Positions 6,195-6,965 of a DNA stretch of 6,965 nucleotides are shown here, piece by piece. The stretch covers positions 1 to 6,965 of the forward strand of contig CABVBB010000111.1 in NCBI GenBank assembly GCA_902496505.1, read 5' to 3'. The notes below the pieces were generated by a model that had not been told where the DNA came from, ran no database searches, and saw only the letters and a list, made by a program, of their open reading frames with translations. This DNA comes from an uncultured Peptococcaceae bacterium. Its GTDB lineage: Bacteria > Bacillota > Peptococcia > Peptococcales > Peptococcaceae. Position numbers and translations under genes: made by a program. Position 1 is the first letter of the stretch, and the number at the start of each line of letters is the position of its first letter.

Positions 6195-6716
6195 ATGGAA
6201 AAGATCCGTTTAGTAAAGCCCCGTGCAGAGCATCAAAAAGAGGCAGAAGATTTTAAAGAAGAATTTTTTGCGCATGGCGAGACGGTGATCAATGGCAGTG
6301 CATTGTTTGATCAGATGGATTACGAAGCCTGGCTGGCCCATGTAGCGCAGGCGATAGATCACGCGCCAGCAGATTGGGTCCCTGCTACGACTCTTTTTGC
6401 AGTGAGAGAAGGGGATGGACGTATCGTAGGGGTGATCGACATCCGTCATCATCTCAAACAGCCATTTTTGGCTCAATTCGGCGGACATATCGGCTATGCT
6501 GTTCGGCCAAGTGAGAGAAAACAGGGCTATGCAGCAGAAATGCTTCGGCAAGCGTTGGACCAAGCTAGACATATCGGGCTGACCAAAGTCATGCTGGGCT
6601 GTTTTGCTGACAATATCGCTTCCATCAAAACGATCGAAGAGTGCGGTGGTCAGCTGACAGCCATAAAACCCTACAACGAGGGGCAGCTTGTGCACATCTA
6701 TTGGATCACTCTATAA
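6195..6716 (+). CDS. GNAT family N-acetyltransferase
   Basis: This 173-residue protein belongs to the GNAT superfamily, which transfers an acetyl group from acetyl-CoA to an amine. The central strand and acetyl-CoA-binding motif A are clear: GGHIGYAVRPS from residue 96, then R108-K-Q-G-Y-A113 (the RxxGxA pyrophosphate loop), then a helix. Motif B follows with FADNIASIKTIEECGG at about 137-152; the Asn140/Ser143 pair is typical. FAVREGDGRIVGVIDIRHH before motif A is the usual beta hairpin. It looks like the predicted-acetyltransferase group related to RimI-like enzymes, but the substrate cannot be read from sequence. ATG 6195 has AGGTGA at 6185-6190, 4 nt upstream. It is probably a single-gene transcript with its own palindromic promoter. 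I find no intrinsic terminator between it and the rrn promoters. Confidence 0.88.
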   Translation: MEKIRLVKPRAEHQKEAEDFKEEFFAHGETVINGSALFDQMDYEAWLAHVAQAIDHAPADWVPATTLFAVREGDGRIVGVIDIRHHLKQPFLAQFGGHIGYAVRPSERKQGYAAEMLRQALDQARHIGLTKVMLGCFADNIASIKTIEECGGQLTAIKPYNEGQLVHIYWITL

Positions 6717-6751
6717 GGAAGCAAAGTGCCGCCAAGCTGCTGGAGAATGAT

Positions 6752-6814
6752 AAAAATGAGCAAAAATCGATAAAAAACGTAAAAAGCGCAAAAAAAAGCT
6801 TGCAAAAAGAAAAA
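6752..6814. promoter_or_regulatory. Regularly spaced A-tracts upstream of the rrn promoters
   Basis: Runs of five to eight A residues occur at 6752-6756, 6762-6766, 6772-6777, 6781-6785, 6790-6797, 6804-6808 and 6810-6814. Most are about one helical turn apart. Such phased tracts bend DNA and can act as UP elements for the RNA polymerase alpha subunit. The last ones flank the -35 of the first promoter. Confidence 0.6.
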
Positions 6815-6828
6815 GGGTGTGCTAATAT
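6800..6828 (+). promoter_or_regulatory. Promoter P1 of the probable rRNA operon
   Basis: TTGCAA at 6800-6805 and TAATAT at 6823-6828 are 17 nt apart. TGC directly before the second box makes it an extended -10. An A-rich region precedes it. The predicted transcription start is near 6835. Confidence 0.7.
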
Positions 6829-6892
6829 AACAGAAGTTGCCTCCCGGAGACATACCCATAAATTTCTTCTTTCTTTTCTGAGAAAAAAGGTA

Positions 6893-6922
6893 TTGACAAA
6901 GGGTCAGGCACTGTGGTAAGAT
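6893..6922 (+). promoter_or_regulatory. Promoter P2 of the probable rRNA operon
   Basis: A perfect TTGACA at 6893-6898 is followed after 18 nt by TAAGAT at 6917-6922. TGG directly before it gives an extended -10. It lies about 94 nt after P1, the tandem arrangement usual for rRNA operons. Transcription would start near 6929. Confidence 0.78.
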
Positions 6923-6953
6923 ATCAAACGTCGCTTGAAGCGGCAGCCAAGAA

Positions 6954-6965
6954 AGCTCTTTGAAA
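6954..6965 (+). promoter_or_regulatory. boxA antitermination element of an rRNA leader (cut by window end)
   Basis: AGCTCTTTGAAA at 6954-6965 matches the boxA element (TGCTCTTT-like) that loads NusB/S10 on rRNA leaders; in Bacillota it usually reads CTTTGAAAACT just before 16S. A short hairpin, GTCGCT/AGCGGC around TGA at about 6930-6944, precedes it. The 16S gene itself should lie just beyond the window. Confidence 0.7.

Noticed and set aside
6842..6890. Polypyrimidine and A-rich stretches between the two rrn promoters, possibly a terminator
   Set aside because: The T-rich arm precedes the A-rich arm with no GC-rich stem or T-run after it. It is more simply spacer and upstream sequence for P2.
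6641..6919. Open frame overlapping the end of the acetyltransferase gene and the rrn promoters
   Set aside because: Lys-rich coding across A-tracts and two promoters, with no ribosome site and overlap with the GNAT gene in another frame.

Overview
This is an ordinary, gene-dense chromosomal stretch of a low-to-mid GC Bacillota (Firmicute). Every protein gene reads on the + strand. The gene order proC - yggT(ylmG) - ylmH - divIVA - ileS is the classic tail of the Gram-positive cell-division ylm cluster. Its regulatory signals also fit Bacillota: AGGAGGTGA-type ribosome sites, sigma-A promoters, a T-box leader and strong intrinsic terminators. I could not fix the genus from sequence alone. A Negativicutes or Clostridia member is my best guess, and that is inference.

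Layout. Positions 1-69 hold the last 22 codons of an upstream gene, possibly sepF. proC (72-893), yggT (890-1171), ylmH (1181-1945) and divIVA (about 1991-2608) form a tight operon with a 4-nt overlap and very short gaps. Two back-to-back intrinsic terminators (2620-2652 and 2653-2683) close it. A clear sigma-A promoter (2715-2743) then drives a complete T-box riboswitch (about 2750-2985). The riboswitch has an AUC isoleucine specifier, a T-loop module in Stem I, the T-box sequence and a terminator, and it controls ileS (3050-5851). A 54-residue Cys-rich DUF1540 protein (5917-6081) follows ileS and ends at a strong terminator (6095-6131). A GNAT acetyltransferase (6195-6716) has its own promoter, which carries a 21-bp palindrome resembling an operator. 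The last 250 bases are the control region of a probable rRNA operon: regularly spaced A-tracts, two tandem extended -10 promoters and a boxA antiterminator at the very edge.

How the genes fit together. DivIVA and YggT/YlmG act at the septum, poles or membrane. YlmH is an S4 RNA-binding protein linked to ribosome-associated quality control. IleRS charges tRNA-Ile and is switched on when uncharged tRNA-Ile accumulates. ProC makes proline and is a metabolic passenger in the cluster. I see no mobile element, CRISPR array, tRNA gene or defence locus, and no undescribed multi-gene system. The points most worth checking are regulatory: the palindromic GNAT promoter, the pyrimidine after the T-box specifier, the A-tract array before the rrn promoters, and the uncharacterised DUF1540 protein behind ileS.
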